From Croceicoccus hydrothermalis (GTDB taxonomy: Bacteria > Pseudomonadota > Alphaproteobacteria > Sphingomonadales > Sphingomonadaceae), in assembly GCF_022378335.1 (NCBI RefSeq), contig NZ_JAIQCI010000003.1, positions 1 through 64,000 of the forward strand: a stretch of 64,000 nucleotides of DNA, given 5' to 3'. A program made the position numbers and the translations under genes. Below, one piece after another: positions 9,467-18,829 of the stretch (position 1 is the stretch's first letter; the number at the start of each line of letters is the position of its first letter). Under the pieces are notes generated by a model that ran no database searches, was not told the DNA's origin, and was given only the letters and a program-made list of their open reading frames with translations.

Positions 9467-9694
9467 TTATCTCTTCTCGATCGAAGTAATCTCGCTCCCT
9501 GCATCCGACATGCGAAAGCCGAAGGCGACTTCGTCGCCCACCTTGACCTTCATCCGCTCACTTTCATCAGCCTCGAACGCCATGGTCATGACAGGCCAGT
9601 CGACCGCTTCGACCGGGCCGTGATCAATTGTGATCGTTCCGGCCTCATCGTCGATAGCTGTCACGGTGCCTTGCGCATTGGCCGTTTGTCCCAT
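9467..9694 (-). CDS. CusF-like copper-binding protein, apparently lacking its signal peptide
   Basis: The body is a CusF/CusF-like OB fold: QGTVTAIDDEAGTITIDHG, then WPVMTMAF with the copper-binding Trp and Met residues, and VKVGDEVAF. From the ATG at 9694 it is 75 residues with no export signal, though relatives are periplasmic. Upstream in-frame ATGs at 9751 or 9736 add MVLLFMGQFPACLCEYFDA, which is not a convincing signal and would overlap the start of the divergent DUF3703 gene. Either an unusual start is used or the signal-coding part was lost in a rearrangement. Confidence 0.65.
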   Translation of the reverse strand: MGQTANAQGTVTAIDDEAGTITIDHGPVEAVDWPVMTMAFEADESERMKVKVGDEVAFGFRMSDAGSEITSIEKR

Positions 9695-9734
9695 GGCATC
9701 GAAGTATTCGCACAGGCACGCCGGGAACTGGCCC

Positions 9735-10109
9735 ATGAATAGCAATACCATTATCAGCAGGGATAAATTCCTCGCAGAAGAATACCGACGCGCAGCGAAG
9801 GCTTCGGACGAGCAGAATTTCGAGGAAGCCTGGCACCATCTCGAGCGGGCCCACGTGGTTGCCCAAAATCGCTTGGGACCGCACTGCGTCTCGCATTGGC
9901 GTATGCTGGAGCTTGCGTGGAGGACGCGTGATTTGCGCGAACTTGTCGGTCAGATATTCCGGCTTTTCCTTGCCCCCATAGGCAACATCACCGGAAGACT
10001 TCCAACCGGAAACAGTGGTCGTTCGAACGTAAGTGCATTCGCCCGGATGGAAATAGAGCCGGAGATCAGACGTGTGCTAGGTCTACCAACAAATCGAAAT
10101 GATGGGTGA
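9735..10109 (+). CDS. DUF3703 family protein
   Basis: 124 residues matching the DUF3703 pattern: EEAWHHLERAHVVAQ, HWRMLELAWRTRDLREL.GQ, GRLPTGNSGRSNVSAF and a C-terminal IEPEIRRVL. The family is common in metal-resistance islands, but its function is not known; no signal peptide, so probably cytoplasmic. The start at 9735 is chosen because it gives the full family domain; the frame stays open further upstream. It faces the CusF-like gene head to head. Confidence 0.8.
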   Translation: MNSNTIISRDKFLAEEYRRAAKASDEQNFEEAWHHLERAHVVAQNRLGPHCVSHWRMLELAWRTRDLRELVGQIFRLFLAPIGNITGRLPTGNSGRSNVSAFARMEIEPEIRRVLGLPTNRNDG

Positions 10110-10140
10110 AAAAGACACGCGCCAGAGAGGACTACCGCTT

Positions 10141-10155
10141 TGTGATGACATCACA
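10141..10155. promoter_or_regulatory. 15-base palindrome before the czc block, possible operator
   Basis: TGTGATG-A-CATCACA is a perfect seven-plus-seven inverted repeat 58 bases before the first gene of the czc block. No regulator gene for that block is present here, so this may bind a factor encoded elsewhere. It resembles a CRP/FNR-type site shortened by one base. Confidence 0.5.
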
Positions 10156-10212
10156 TTTCCTCGTTCAAAATAATTCTTCCGTAGTGGAGTTCGCGCTGGT
10201 ATCGGACACGCG

Positions 10213-10551
10213 ATGACCCGGCTCTTCGCCCGCTCCTTCTTGCTGCAGCTGATCACGCTGTGCACTGCATTCGGTGTCCTGTGGGCTCCGGTGGCGGAAG
10301 CGGCCGAATGCGCGGGAGAGCCTCCGGTAGCATCCCAACTCGAGCAGCACGACGAGCCCAGCGATGATGACCGTGGCCCGGAGAAGCACGGCGCATGTGC
10401 GCATGGCCATTGCCATCATGCTTCGCAGGCCGTCGGGCGGTCGCCTGACGCCTTTGCCTTGGGCTCGGTCATGAGCGGCCTGCGCGCTGGCGACCAGCCC
10501 TCGTTCGCGTCCAATCTGACCGAACTGGCAACGCCTCCTCCTCGCGCCTGA
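10213..10551 (+). CDS. Small His-rich exported protein at the head of the czc block
   Basis: 112 residues: signal peptide (hydrophobic stretch to VAEAAE), an acidic segment (QHDEPSDDDRGPEKH) and a metal-binding-looking cluster HGACAHGHCHHASQ. Similar short His-rich proteins often precede czcCBA genes and are thought to buffer periplasmic metal. No formal family assigned. It is 65 bases before czcC and probably in the same transcript. Confidence 0.7.
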   Translation: MTRLFARSFLLQLITLCTAFGVLWAPVAEAAECAGEPPVASQLEQHDEPSDDDRGPEKHGACAHGHCHHASQAVGRSPDAFALGSVMSGLRAGDQPSFASNLTELATPPPRA

Positions 10552-10616
10552 CGTTCGCCGCGCGTCGGACCTGTTTTCCGACGCCGAACTGAACGTCAGC
10601 AGAGGAATACCCATCC

Positions 10617-11870
10617 ATGTTCGCCATATCGTGGCGAGCAGCCCCCGTCTGGGGGCTGATACTCGCCCTGTCCACGGGACCTGCCAGCGCGCAGGACCCG
10701 CGTGTCGTCACGCTCGACGACGCCCTTGAGCTCAGCGGGGTCGCCGCTGAGGCCGACACCGCCATCACCAACCCCCGCCTCGTGGGGCCCCGCGCTGAAA
10801 CCGACACGGCGGTCGCGCTTATCGATCAGGCTCGTCTGAGCCCGAACCCCGAAATCTCGTTCGACGTCGAGAACGTCGCCGGCAGCGGCGCATTCTCGGG
10901 CCTCCAGTCTACCGAATATACGCTCTCCGTCGGCCAGCGTCTCGAACTCGGCGGCAAGCGATCCACGCGGATCGGGGCGGCCGAAGCCCAGGCCGAACTG
11001 GCATTTCTCAGGGCCGACCTTACCACGATCGAACTGGGACAGCTGGTGCGCGAACGATATCTCGCAGCTGCTGCAGCGGCTGCTCGGGTCGAACTTGCCG
11101 AAGATGTCGTGGCGCGTAACGAGGAACTGGCTCGCATTGCTGGTGTCCTTGTTGAGGTCGGCCGTGAACCGCCTTTGCGCGCATTGAGGGCGGATGCGGC
11201 CCTTGCCGAAGCGCGCGCTAGCCTGGTTGAGGCAGAGGCGGAGAGCCTGGCGGCTCGGACTGCGCTTGCCGCTTTGTGGGCCGGCGATGAAGCGCCTCTC
11301 GTTCCGGCGCAATTTCCGGATATCCTTCCGCCCGCATCGCTTATGTCCGAGGCGCAGGAAAGCCTCACCTATAGGGTTGCGCGTGCCGAGAGCACGGCTG
11401 CTGCGGCGGAAGTCGAGCGGCAGCGAAGTTTGCGTATTCCCGATCCGACAGTCTCTGCGGGAGTGCGGCGCTTCGGGGAAAGCGGCGACAATGCCTTCCT
11501 CGTCGGCGTATCGATCCCCCTTCCTTTTCGCGACCGGAACTCGGGTAACATCGCCGCTGCCGAGGCTCGGTTGCGTGCAGCGAACGCTCGCGAGGCTGTA
11601 GTTCGCGCGGATTACGAGCAGGCGGTCGCCACGGCCCGGGCAAGGTATCTTGGTGCGGAAGCGCGCGTCGAAACCCTGTCGCAGACATCGCTCCCGCAGG
11701 CGGAGGAGGCATTGCGCCTCGTTCGCATCGGATATCGCAACGGACGTTTTCCCCTGATCGAAGTTCTCGCGGCCGCAGAGGCACGTGACACGATCCGCGA
11801 GGCGCTCATCGCCGCCCGCGAGCAGAGGGGCCTGGCCGCAGCCGAACTGATCGGGCTGGCCGCACAATGA
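10617..11870 (+). CDS. czcC: CzcC-type outer-membrane efflux protein
   Basis: 417 residues with a signal peptide (ending ASAQD) and two OEP (TolC-like) repeats, seen in PNPEISFDVENVAGSG, YTLSVGQRLELGGKR and the matching later half with SVGVSIPLPF-like strand sequence and long amphipathic helices. It would form the outer-membrane duct of the tripartite Czc pump. The ATGA overlap with czcB shows translational coupling. Confidence 0.92.
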   Translation: MFAISWRAAPVWGLILALSTGPASAQDPRVVTLDDALELSGVAAEADTAITNPRLVGPRAETDTAVALIDQARLSPNPEISFDVENVAGSGAFSGLQSTEYTLSVGQRLELGGKRSTRIGAAEAQAELAFLRADLTTIELGQLVRERYLAAAAAAARVELAEDVVARNEELARIAGVLVEVGREPPLRALRADAALAEARASLVEAEAESLAARTALAALWAGDEAPLVPAQFPDILPPASLMSEAQESLTYRVARAESTAAAAEVERQRSLRIPDPTVSAGVRRFGESGDNAFLVGVSIPLPFRDRNSGNIAAAEARLRAANAREAVVRADYEQAVATARARYLGAEARVETLSQTSLPQAEEALRLVRIGYRNGRFPLIEVLAAAEARDTIREALIAAREQRGLAAAELIGLAAQ

Positions 11871-13027
11871 AAGATACATCAATGACACGCAAAAAGCTGG
11901 CGATCCTCATCGGTATCGTGTTCGCGGTTGGCGCTATGGCGCTGATATTCTGGCCAACATCCGAGGTCGACGAGCATACACAGGAGGAAACGGCGGCCGA
12001 GACACCCGAAGGGGTGATCACCCTTAGCGAAGAGCAGATCAGCGAGGCCGGGATAGAGCTGGCCACCGTCCGGTCTGGAGCCGCTGTCGAGCTTGTCTTT
12101 CCGGCGACTGTCGCGGCGAACCCCACTTCCACCGCCCGCATCGACGCCCGCGCTTCGGGTGTCGTCCGCTCGGTGGGCAAGACGCTGGGCGACTACGTTG
12201 CAAGCGGCGAGACCGTAGCGCGCATCGAGAGCGCGGATGCCGCCGCGCTTGCCTCGCAACTCAGCGCGGCACGGGCCCGAGTGACCGAGCTGTCCTCCTC
12301 CTACGAACGCGAACGGCGTTTGTTCGAGGAGAATGTCACGGCCCGCCAGGATCTGGAAGGCGCGCAGGCCAATCTCAGCGTAGCCCGTTCTGAACTTCAG
12401 CGGGCGCAGGCCGCGGTAGCGGCTGCTGGCGTCAGCGGCGACGGGCGTTCGCTGGCAGTCACCTCTCCCCTGGCTGGCAGGATCACCGCGGCACCGATCG
12501 TGCTGGGTGCCTTCGTAAATGCCGGCGAGGAACTCTACCGCGTGGTCGACCCCAACGGGCTCCAGATCGAGGTGGCGCTGCCTTCCGCCGAAGCCTCTCG
12601 CATCCAACCTGGTGACGAGGCCGTCCTGGTGGTCGGCGACGGTCGGGAAATCGGGGCCCGGGTGCGTTCGGTCACGCCTTCGCTCGATCCGGAGAGCCGC
12701 AGTGCGACCGCGGTCCTGTCGTTATCACGCGGCGTGCCGGGGCTTCAGCCGGGTGCCTTCCTTCAGGCACGCATCAGGCCTTCGGGCGAAATCGACCGCG
12801 ACCGCATCGCGGTGCCGGAAGACGCTGTCCAGGTGGTGGAAGGACGCGACGTGGTCTTCGTCCGGACGAAGACCGGCTTCCAGGCTCGCGACGTGGAGCT
12901 CGGGACACGGTCCGCTGGCAACGTGACGATCCTTTCGGGCCTTCAGGAGGGATGGCAGATAGCTGTCGCCAATGCCTTCCTGATCAAGGCCGAACTCGGG
13001 AAGGAGGGCGCGACCCATGGTCACTGA
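11867..13027 (+). CDS. czcB: CzcB-type periplasmic adaptor (membrane fusion protein)
   Basis: 386 residues. One N-terminal hydrophobic anchor (about 10-30), a lipoyl/barrel-sandwich half (ARASGVVRSVGKTLGDYV), a coiled-coil hairpin (about 110-170, Ala/Glu-rich), the second lipoyl half (SPLAGRITAAPIVLGAFV) and beta-barrel and membrane-proximal domains. It links CzcA to CzcC. There is no long N-terminal His-rich extension. Its 3' end overlaps czcA by 11 bases. Confidence 0.92.
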   Translation: MKDTSMTRKKLAILIGIVFAVGAMALIFWPTSEVDEHTQEETAAETPEGVITLSEEQISEAGIELATVRSGAAVELVFPATVAANPTSTARIDARASGVVRSVGKTLGDYVASGETVARIESADAAALASQLSAARARVTELSSSYERERRLFEENVTARQDLEGAQANLSVARSELQRAQAAVAAAGVSGDGRSLAVTSPLAGRITAAPIVLGAFVNAGEELYRVVDPNGLQIEVALPSAEASRIQPGDEAVLVVGDGREIGARVRSVTPSLDPESRSATAVLSLSRGVPGLQPGAFLQARIRPSGEIDRDRIAVPEDAVQVVEGRDVVFVRTKTGFQARDVELGTRSAGNVTILSGLQEGWQIAVANAFLIKAELGKEGATHGH

Positions 13028-16000
13028 GACTCAGAACGAGCCCGCCGTGGATACCCACACCGATACGGCCAGCCATCGCCACGGTTTGATCGGGGCCATC
13101 CTCGACATCGCTGTGCGGTTCCGCTGGGCGGTCATCGTCCTCACCGTTTTCGCAGCCATCTACGGCGCCATGAACCTTTTGCGCCTTCCGATCGATGCGG
13201 TGCCGGACATCACCAACACGCAGGTGCAGATCAACACCAGCGCGTCTGCGCTCTCTCCCTCGCAGGTGGAGACGCAGGTGACCTTCCCTATCGAGACCGG
13301 GCTTGCCGGGATCGAGGGGTTGGAGATGACCCGCTCGATCTCGCGTAACGGCTTCAGCCAGGTCACTGCGATCTTCGAAGAAGGCACCGACATCTACTTC
13401 GCACGGCAACAAGTGAACGAACGGCTGGCCCCGATCGGAGCCTCGCTGCCGGAAGGAGCAGAGCCCACGATGGGACCGATCTCGACGGGCCTGGGCGAAG
13501 TGCTCATGTATACGATCGAATACGAGTATCCGGGAGGTCGCGATGCGCCGAAGGGTAGTCGGACAGGCTGGCAGTCGGACGGGAGCTTCATCACCGAAAG
13601 CGGTGATCGCCTCGACACCGAGGTCGCCAAGGCAGCCTATCTTCGCACGGTGCAGGACTGGGTCGTGGCTCCGCTCATGCGCTCCATTGACGGCGTTGCC
13701 GGGGTGGATTCGATCGGCGGCTATGAGAAGCAGTTCCTCGTCCAGCCCGATCCTGCCCGTCTCACCGGCTACGGCCTGTCGTTCGACTCCCTGATCAATG
13801 CTTTGGAAGCGGCGAACCTCGCCGAAGGCGCCAACTTTGTCGATCGTGCCGGAGAGGCTTTGCTCGTCCGCGTCGATGCGCGGCTTGGGGGCACACAGGA
13901 CATCGAACAGGCAGTGGTCGCGACCCGCGAGGGCGTTCCGATCCGGATCGGGGATGTAGCGTCGGTGCGCATCGGCGGCGACCTCAGAACCGGTGCTGCC
14001 TCGCTCAATGGCGAGGAAGCGGTGGTTGGCACGGTCCTGATGCGCAGCGGCGAGAACAGCCGCACCGTGGCTGCCGCCTCGGCCGAGCGACTGGAAGAAG
14101 TTCGCGCCTCGCTCCCTGCCGGTGTCGTCGCCGAGATCGTCTACAACCGCTCGTCGCTGGTCGATGCGACCATCGCCACAGTCGAGAAGAACCTCGTCGA
14201 GGGCGCGCTTCTGGTGATCGCCGTCCTGTTCCTGATGCTCGGCAATATCCGGGCAGCGATCATCGCCGCATTGGTCATTCCGATATCTATGCTGATGGCA
14301 GCGGTGGGAATGAACAGGCTTGGTGTCTCGGGCAACCTGATGAGCCTCGTGGCACTGGACTTCGGCCTAATCGTCGATGGCGCAGTTATCATCGTCGAGA
14401 ACAGCGTCGCGCGGCTCGCCGCCAGGCAGCACCGCGAAGGTCGATTGCTCAGCCTCGGCGAACGGCTGACGGAGACACGGCTGGCTGCCCAGGAGATGAT
14501 CAAGCCGACCGTCTACGGCCAGGCGATCATCCTCTTGGTCTATGCGCCGCTGCTCACCTTCACGGGGGTCGAGGGCAAGACGTTCTCGCCCATGGCCATC
14601 ACGGTCATGCTGGCACTCGCCTCCGCCTTCGTGCTGTCGCTGACCTTCGTGCCGGCGATGATCGCGGTGCTTCTCAATCGCAAGCTGACCGAGAAGGAGG
14701 TCAAGCCCGTTCGGATGGCGAAGGAACGCTATGGCCCGGCGGTGCGCCGCGCCATCGCACGTCCCTGGCCGGTGATCGGTGCGGGCGCCGGGCTCTTCGC
14801 CGTAGCGGCTTTCGTGTTCACCTTCCTCGGCAGCGAGTTCACACCGCAGCTCGATGAACGCGACATCGCTGTGCAGTCGCTGCGGATACCGTCAACCTCG
14901 CTCGAGCGATCGCTCGCCATGCAGAGACAGGTGGAGGACAGGCTCGAGACCTTCCCGCAAGTCGAGCTGGTTTTCTCGCGCACCGGCACGGCCGAGGTTG
15001 CGAGCGATCCGATGCCGCCGAACGCGTCCGACGCCTACGTGATCCTGAAGCCGCGCGAGGAGTGGCCCGATCCCGACCTGTCGAAGGACGAACTCGTTGC
15101 ACAGATGGAGGAGTCGCTCAGCGGTCTGGTGGGCAACCTCTACGAGTTCAGCCAACCCATCGAACTGCGCTTCAACGAGCTGATTGCGGGTGTTCGCGGC
15201 GACGTGGCGGTCAAGCTCTACGGAGACGACCTTACCGCGCTGACCCGGTCAGCCGGAGAAGTGGCCGGGGTGCTGCGCGGCGTCGAGGGTGCTGCCGACG
15301 TCAAGGTCCAGCAGGTCACTGGCTTTCCTACGCTGGACATCGCCTTCGATCGCCCGACGATCGCCCGCTACGGTCTGACCGTGGAGGAGGTCGCCCAATC
15401 AGTGGCCATCGCGCTGGGTGGTCGCCCGGCGGGACTGGTATTCGAGGGTGACCGCCGTTTCGATGTCGTCGTGCGGCTCGAGGATGCGACCCGGGACGAT
15501 TTCGATCAGCTCGGCGCTCTGCCCATAGTCCTCGAAAGCGGGGTCACGGTTCCGCTTCGCACGCTGGCGGATTTCCAGGTGGTCGATGGTCTCGCCGAGG
15601 TTCGCCGGGAGCAGGGTCGCCGACTGGTGATCGTGTCGGCGAACGTGCGCGAACGCGACCTCGGGTCGTTCGTCGAGGAGGCCCAGGCAGGCGTCTCCGA
15701 AAGCGTCGAACTGCCGGCCGCATCCTTCATCGAATGGGGCGGGCAATACCAGAACCTCCAGGCCGCGCAGGCGAGGCTCGCCCTCGTCGTTCCTGTCTGC
15801 TTCGCGCTGGTATTGCTGCTCCTGTTCATGGCGCTCGGCGGATGGGTTCCGGCACTCGCGGTCTTCAGCGCGATCCCGATGGCACTGGCAGGCGGGGTTT
15901 TCGCGCTTGCTTTACGGGGGATGCCGTTCTCGGTGTCCGCCGCAGTGGGTTTCATCGCCCTATCGGGCGTCGCGGTATTGAACGGTCTCGTGATGATGAC

Positions 16001-16352
16001 CGCGATACGCCAGCGCCTCGACAAGGGAATGCCTCTCGATGAGGCGATCTCCGATGGCGCACTGGCGAGGCTGCGGCCGGTGCTGATGACAGCGTTGGTG
16101 GCCTCGCTCGGCTTCGTGCCTATGGCCCTTGCGAGCGGCACTGGCGCGGAAGTGCAGCGTCCGTTGGCTACGGTCGTGATCGGCGGATTGATCACCGCGA
16201 CCGCGCTCACGCTCTTCGTCCTTCCCGCCATTGCCCGGCTGGTGCTGCGCGAGAACGATCAAGATGTCGGATGGCGTGAAAAATGGCGAGCGATGCTCCG
16301 CCTCAACCTGACTCGCGACGAACGCCGCGAATATTCCACAAGGGAGATCTGA
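13017..16352 (+). CDS. czcA: CzcA-type heavy-metal RND pump (HME1-like)
   Basis: 1111 residues, full length for an RND pump: two repeats of six helices with two large periplasmic loops. The TM4 sequence DFGLIVDGAVIIVEN (residues 448-462) has the two Asp and one Glu of the divalent-metal HME1 group, while Cu/Ag pumps such as CusA have a different TM4. Zn, Co or Cd export by proton antiport is therefore predicted rather than copper. A short His-containing N-terminus (DTHTDTASHRH) precedes the first helix. Confidence 0.94.
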   Translation: MVTETQNEPAVDTHTDTASHRHGLIGAILDIAVRFRWAVIVLTVFAAIYGAMNLLRLPIDAVPDITNTQVQINTSASALSPSQVETQVTFPIETGLAGIEGLEMTRSISRNGFSQVTAIFEEGTDIYFARQQVNERLAPIGASLPEGAEPTMGPISTGLGEVLMYTIEYEYPGGRDAPKGSRTGWQSDGSFITESGDRLDTEVAKAAYLRTVQDWVVAPLMRSIDGVAGVDSIGGYEKQFLVQPDPARLTGYGLSFDSLINALEAANLAEGANFVDRAGEALLVRVDARLGGTQDIEQAVVATREGVPIRIGDVASVRIGGDLRTGAASLNGEEAVVGTVLMRSGENSRTVAAASAERLEEVRASLPAGVVAEIVYNRSSLVDATIATVEKNLVEGALLVIAVLFLMLGNIRAAIIAALVIPISMLMAAVGMNRLGVSGNLMSLVALDFGLIVDGAVIIVENSVARLAARQHREGRLLSLGERLTETRLAAQEMIKPTVYGQAIILLVYAPLLTFTGVEGKTFSPMAITVMLALASAFVLSLTFVPAMIAVLLNRKLTEKEVKPVRMAKERYGPAVRRAIARPWPVIGAGAGLFAVAAFVFTFLGSEFTPQLDERDIAVQSLRIPSTSLERSLAMQRQVEDRLETFPQVELVFSRTGTAEVASDPMPPNASDAYVILKPREEWPDPDLSKDELVAQMEESLSGLVGNLYEFSQPIELRFNELIAGVRGDVAVKLYGDDLTALTRSAGEVAGVLRGVEGAADVKVQQVTGFPTLDIAFDRPTIARYGLTVEEVAQSVAIALGGRPAGLVFEGDRRFDVVVRLEDATRDDFDQLGALPIVLESGVTVPLRTLADFQVVDGLAEVRREQGRRLVIVSANVRERDLGSFVEEAQAGVSESVELPAASFIEWGGQYQNLQAAQARLALVVPVCFALVLLLLFMALGGWVPALAVFSAIPMALAGGVFALALRGMPFSVSAAVGFIALSGVAVLNGLVMMTAIRQRLDKGMPLDEAISDGALARLRPVLMTALVASLGFVPMALASGTGAEVQRPLATVVIGGLITATALTLFVLPAIARLVLRENDQDVGWREKWRAMLRLNLTRDERREYSTREI

Positions 16353-16356
16353 ATAT

Positions 16357-18324
16357 ATGGCTGAGAATCACGATCACGCGCATGGAACTGCCAAGCTTTT
16401 CGGACTCCCCATAGAGCTGGCCTTCGCACTCCTTTCCGGGATCACACTGGCCGTGGGGTTTGCGGTGGAAAAGCTGGTGCCCACCGCGCCGCACTGGTTG
16501 CCTCTGGCAGGGTATGTGGCCGCCTACTTTTTCGGCGGACTGTTCACGCTGCGCGAAGCTATCGGGAATGCGCTGGCGCGCCAGTTCAAGATCGATTCGC
16601 TTATGCTCGTCGCGGCGGCGGGGGCGGCGATCCTGGGCGAGTTCGCGGAAGGCGCACTGCTGCTGTTCCTGTTCAGCCTGGGTCATGCGCTGGAAAGTTT
16701 CGCCATGGGCCGCGCGAAGCGCGCGATCGACGCGCTGGCCGAACTTGCACCCGAACGCGCGACCGTGCTGCGCGACGGATCGCCGGTCGATGTCGCGGTC
16801 GAGGAACTTGTCGTCGGCGACGTCGTGCTGGTCCGTCCCAACGAGCGCCTGCCTGCCGATGGTTTCATCATCAAGGGTCAATCTGCCATCAATCAGGCAC
16901 CCGTGACAGGCGAGAGCATTCCGGTCGACAAACGTCCGGTTGAGGATCGTGCCGCAGCGCGCACGGCTGCCGGCGCCGTCGATGCCGTCTCGCGCGCCTT
17001 TGCCGGGACCATCAATGGCAGCGGCGCGCTGGAAATCGAGGTAACGCGTAAATCGAACGAAAGCACGCTCAGCAAGGTTGCCGCGCTGGTGGCTGCAGCG
17101 GAAACCGAACGCTCGCCCACCCAGCGTATGACCGACAAGTTCGAACGCATATTTGTTCCTCTCGTGCTACTGCTGGCCGCGCTGTTGCTCTGTGCGCCGC
17201 TGGTGATTGACGAGCCTTTCAGCGAGAGTTTCTATCGTGCCATGGCCGTGCTGGTCGCGGCCAGTCCCTGTGCCCTGGCAATCGCCACGCCCAGTGCCGT
17301 GCTGTCCGGCGTTGCCCGCGCGGCACGTGGCGGCGTGCTGGTGAAAGGCGGTGCAGCGCTGGAAGATCTCGGCACGCTGAAGGCCATCGCCTTCGACAAG
17401 ACCGGCACGCTCACCGAAGGTGAGCCGCGGATAACCGATGTGATCCCGGCCCCGGGCATTGATGAACGTGAGTTGCTGCAAGTCGCCGTGGCGGTCGAGG
17501 CGCTGAGCGACCATCCGCTGGCGCAAGCGGTCGTTAGGGATGGCAAGGCGCGTCTGGACGCACCAGCGGATCGGAAAGCCGAGGGCCTGGAAAGCCTGAC
17601 CGGACGCGGCGTGAAAGCCATGCTCGAAGGTAAGACGGCATGGATCGGAAAGGCGGAGATGTTCGGCGCGGATGGGCTCGAACCACTCGGCACACCGTCA
17701 GCCGACGCCATAGAGAAGCTGCGCGATGAGGGGCGCACGACGATGGCCGTGCGCTACGGCGGACGCGATCTCGGCGTAATCGGGATGATGGATACGCCGC
17801 GCGACGGCGCGCAGGAGACGCTGACGGAACTGCGCAAGCTTGGCATTGAACGGATGCTCATGATCTCGGGCGACCACGCCAAGGTTGCCGAGGCTATCGC
17901 CGCCGAGGTGGGGCTGGACGAGGCGCGCGGCGACCTCATGCCCGAAGACAAGGTCGCGACTATCGAGGCGCTCAGCCGGGAAGCAAAGGTCGCCATGGTC
18001 GGCGACGGAGTGAATGATGCGCCCGCCATGGCGCGCGCCACAGTCGGCATCGCCATGGGCGCCGCCGGATCCGACGTCGCGCTTGAAACGGCGGACGTCG
18101 CTTTGATGGCGGATGATCTGCGCCATCTGCCCTTTGCTGTCGGCCTGTCTCGCAAATCGCGCAGCATCATCCGCCAGAACGTCTATGTCAGCCTGGGCGT
18201 GGTCGCTCTGCTGGTTCCCGCGACCATATTCGGCCTTGGGATCGGGCCCGCTGTCGTAATGCATGAAGGATCGACGCTTCTCGTCGTGTTCAATGCGTTG
18301 CGACTTCTTCGCTACGATCCATAG
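16357..18324 (+). CDS. PIB-4 type P-type ATPase (Zn/Co/Cd, CzcP-like)
   Basis: 655 residues starting five bases after czcA. Key motifs: the metal site SPC (residues 303-305, AASPCALAIATP), DKTGT (347), GDGVNDAPAM and HEGST (near 636) in the last helix. SPC plus HEG(S/G)T defines subgroup PIB-4, which pumps Co2+ and often Zn2+ or Cd2+. No N-terminal Cys domain, only a short His-containing tail (NHDHAHG). It would feed cytoplasmic metal to the periplasm for CzcCBA to expel. Confidence 0.92.
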   Translation: MAENHDHAHGTAKLFGLPIELAFALLSGITLAVGFAVEKLVPTAPHWLPLAGYVAAYFFGGLFTLREAIGNALARQFKIDSLMLVAAAGAAILGEFAEGALLLFLFSLGHALESFAMGRAKRAIDALAELAPERATVLRDGSPVDVAVEELVVGDVVLVRPNERLPADGFIIKGQSAINQAPVTGESIPVDKRPVEDRAAARTAAGAVDAVSRAFAGTINGSGALEIEVTRKSNESTLSKVAALVAAAETERSPTQRMTDKFERIFVPLVLLLAALLLCAPLVIDEPFSESFYRAMAVLVAASPCALAIATPSAVLSGVARAARGGVLVKGGAALEDLGTLKAIAFDKTGTLTEGEPRITDVIPAPGIDERELLQVAVAVEALSDHPLAQAVVRDGKARLDAPADRKAEGLESLTGRGVKAMLEGKTAWIGKAEMFGADGLEPLGTPSADAIEKLRDEGRTTMAVRYGGRDLGVIGMMDTPRDGAQETLTELRKLGIERMLMISGDHAKVAEAIAAEVGLDEARGDLMPEDKVATIEALSREAKVAMVGDGVNDAPAMARATVGIAMGAAGSDVALETADVALMADDLRHLPFAVGLSRKSRSIIRQNVYVSLGVVALLVPATIFGLGIGPAVVMHEGSTLLVVFNALRLLRYDP

Positions 18325-18613
18325 TTGAACGTGCGCTCCGGACAGGCCAGCTTCCCCGCAAGCCAGTAGCAAGCAAGCATCGAGCTTAAGACGATTGTGA
18401 CGTGACGGCGCCTGTTGCGATAACTGCCTGCAACCATGGTGGTCCGGACAGGATCCCTTGCCCTAATCCACGCGAAAACATGGGGTCGGCTTCGATAAGG
18501 ATTATCCGGGTCTCGACCCGTCTGCGAAGATTCCTGCGCAGGACCCCAAGCCCCGTCCGCTTCTGCAATTCCGAGATTCAGATCCAGATCGTCCATGAAT
18601 GGACTGTTCGCCT
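18325..18613. other. Intergenic stretch between the metal block and the mobility end
   Basis: No confident gene. A minus-strand frame contains RIILIEADPMFSRGL, which resembles the start of a response-regulator receiver domain, but it breaks off and has no ribosome binding site. This may be the remnant of a lost czcRS-type regulator or chance. Confidence 0.4.
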
Positions 18614-18829
18614 TCATTTCAGCCGCGTCGCTATCCAGGCCTGTACCTCGTCTTCCGCCCATGCGACCGCATAACCACCGAGTTGCACCGGCTTCGGAAA
18701 CTTGCCTTCACTCATCCAGCGATAGATCGTCGAACGGCCAAGCCCGACGCGGTGCTGCACTTCGGGCAAGCGAATTAGCCGCGTCACCCTGCGAGACTCC
18801 GTCGCTCCTTTGTCGATCTCTTCACCCAC
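18614..18829 (-). CDS. AlpA-family excisionase-like DNA-binding protein
   Basis: 71 residues from a GTG at 18829, chosen because AAGGAGG lies six bases upstream and the preceding gene's stop overlaps it by eight bases. An AlpA/MerR-like helix-turn-helix covers VTRLIRLPEVQHRVGLGRST, followed by IYRWMSEGKFPKPVQLGG and the wing VAWAEDEVQAWI. AlpA proteins regulate integrase genes or act as excision factors in P4-like elements, which fits the P4-type integrase nearby. A longer ATG start is possible but lacks a good binding site. Confidence 0.85.
   Translation of the reverse strand: MGEEIDKGATESRRVTRLIRLPEVQHRVGLGRSTIYRWMSEGKFPKPVQLGGYAVAWAEDEVQAWIATRLK

Noticed and set aside
18386..18568. Response-regulator-like fragment (RIILIEADPMFSRGL) on the minus strand
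   Set aside because: Only about 15 residues fit; no further receiver motifs, no start site. Kept as a remark in the intergenic entry and not called as a gene.
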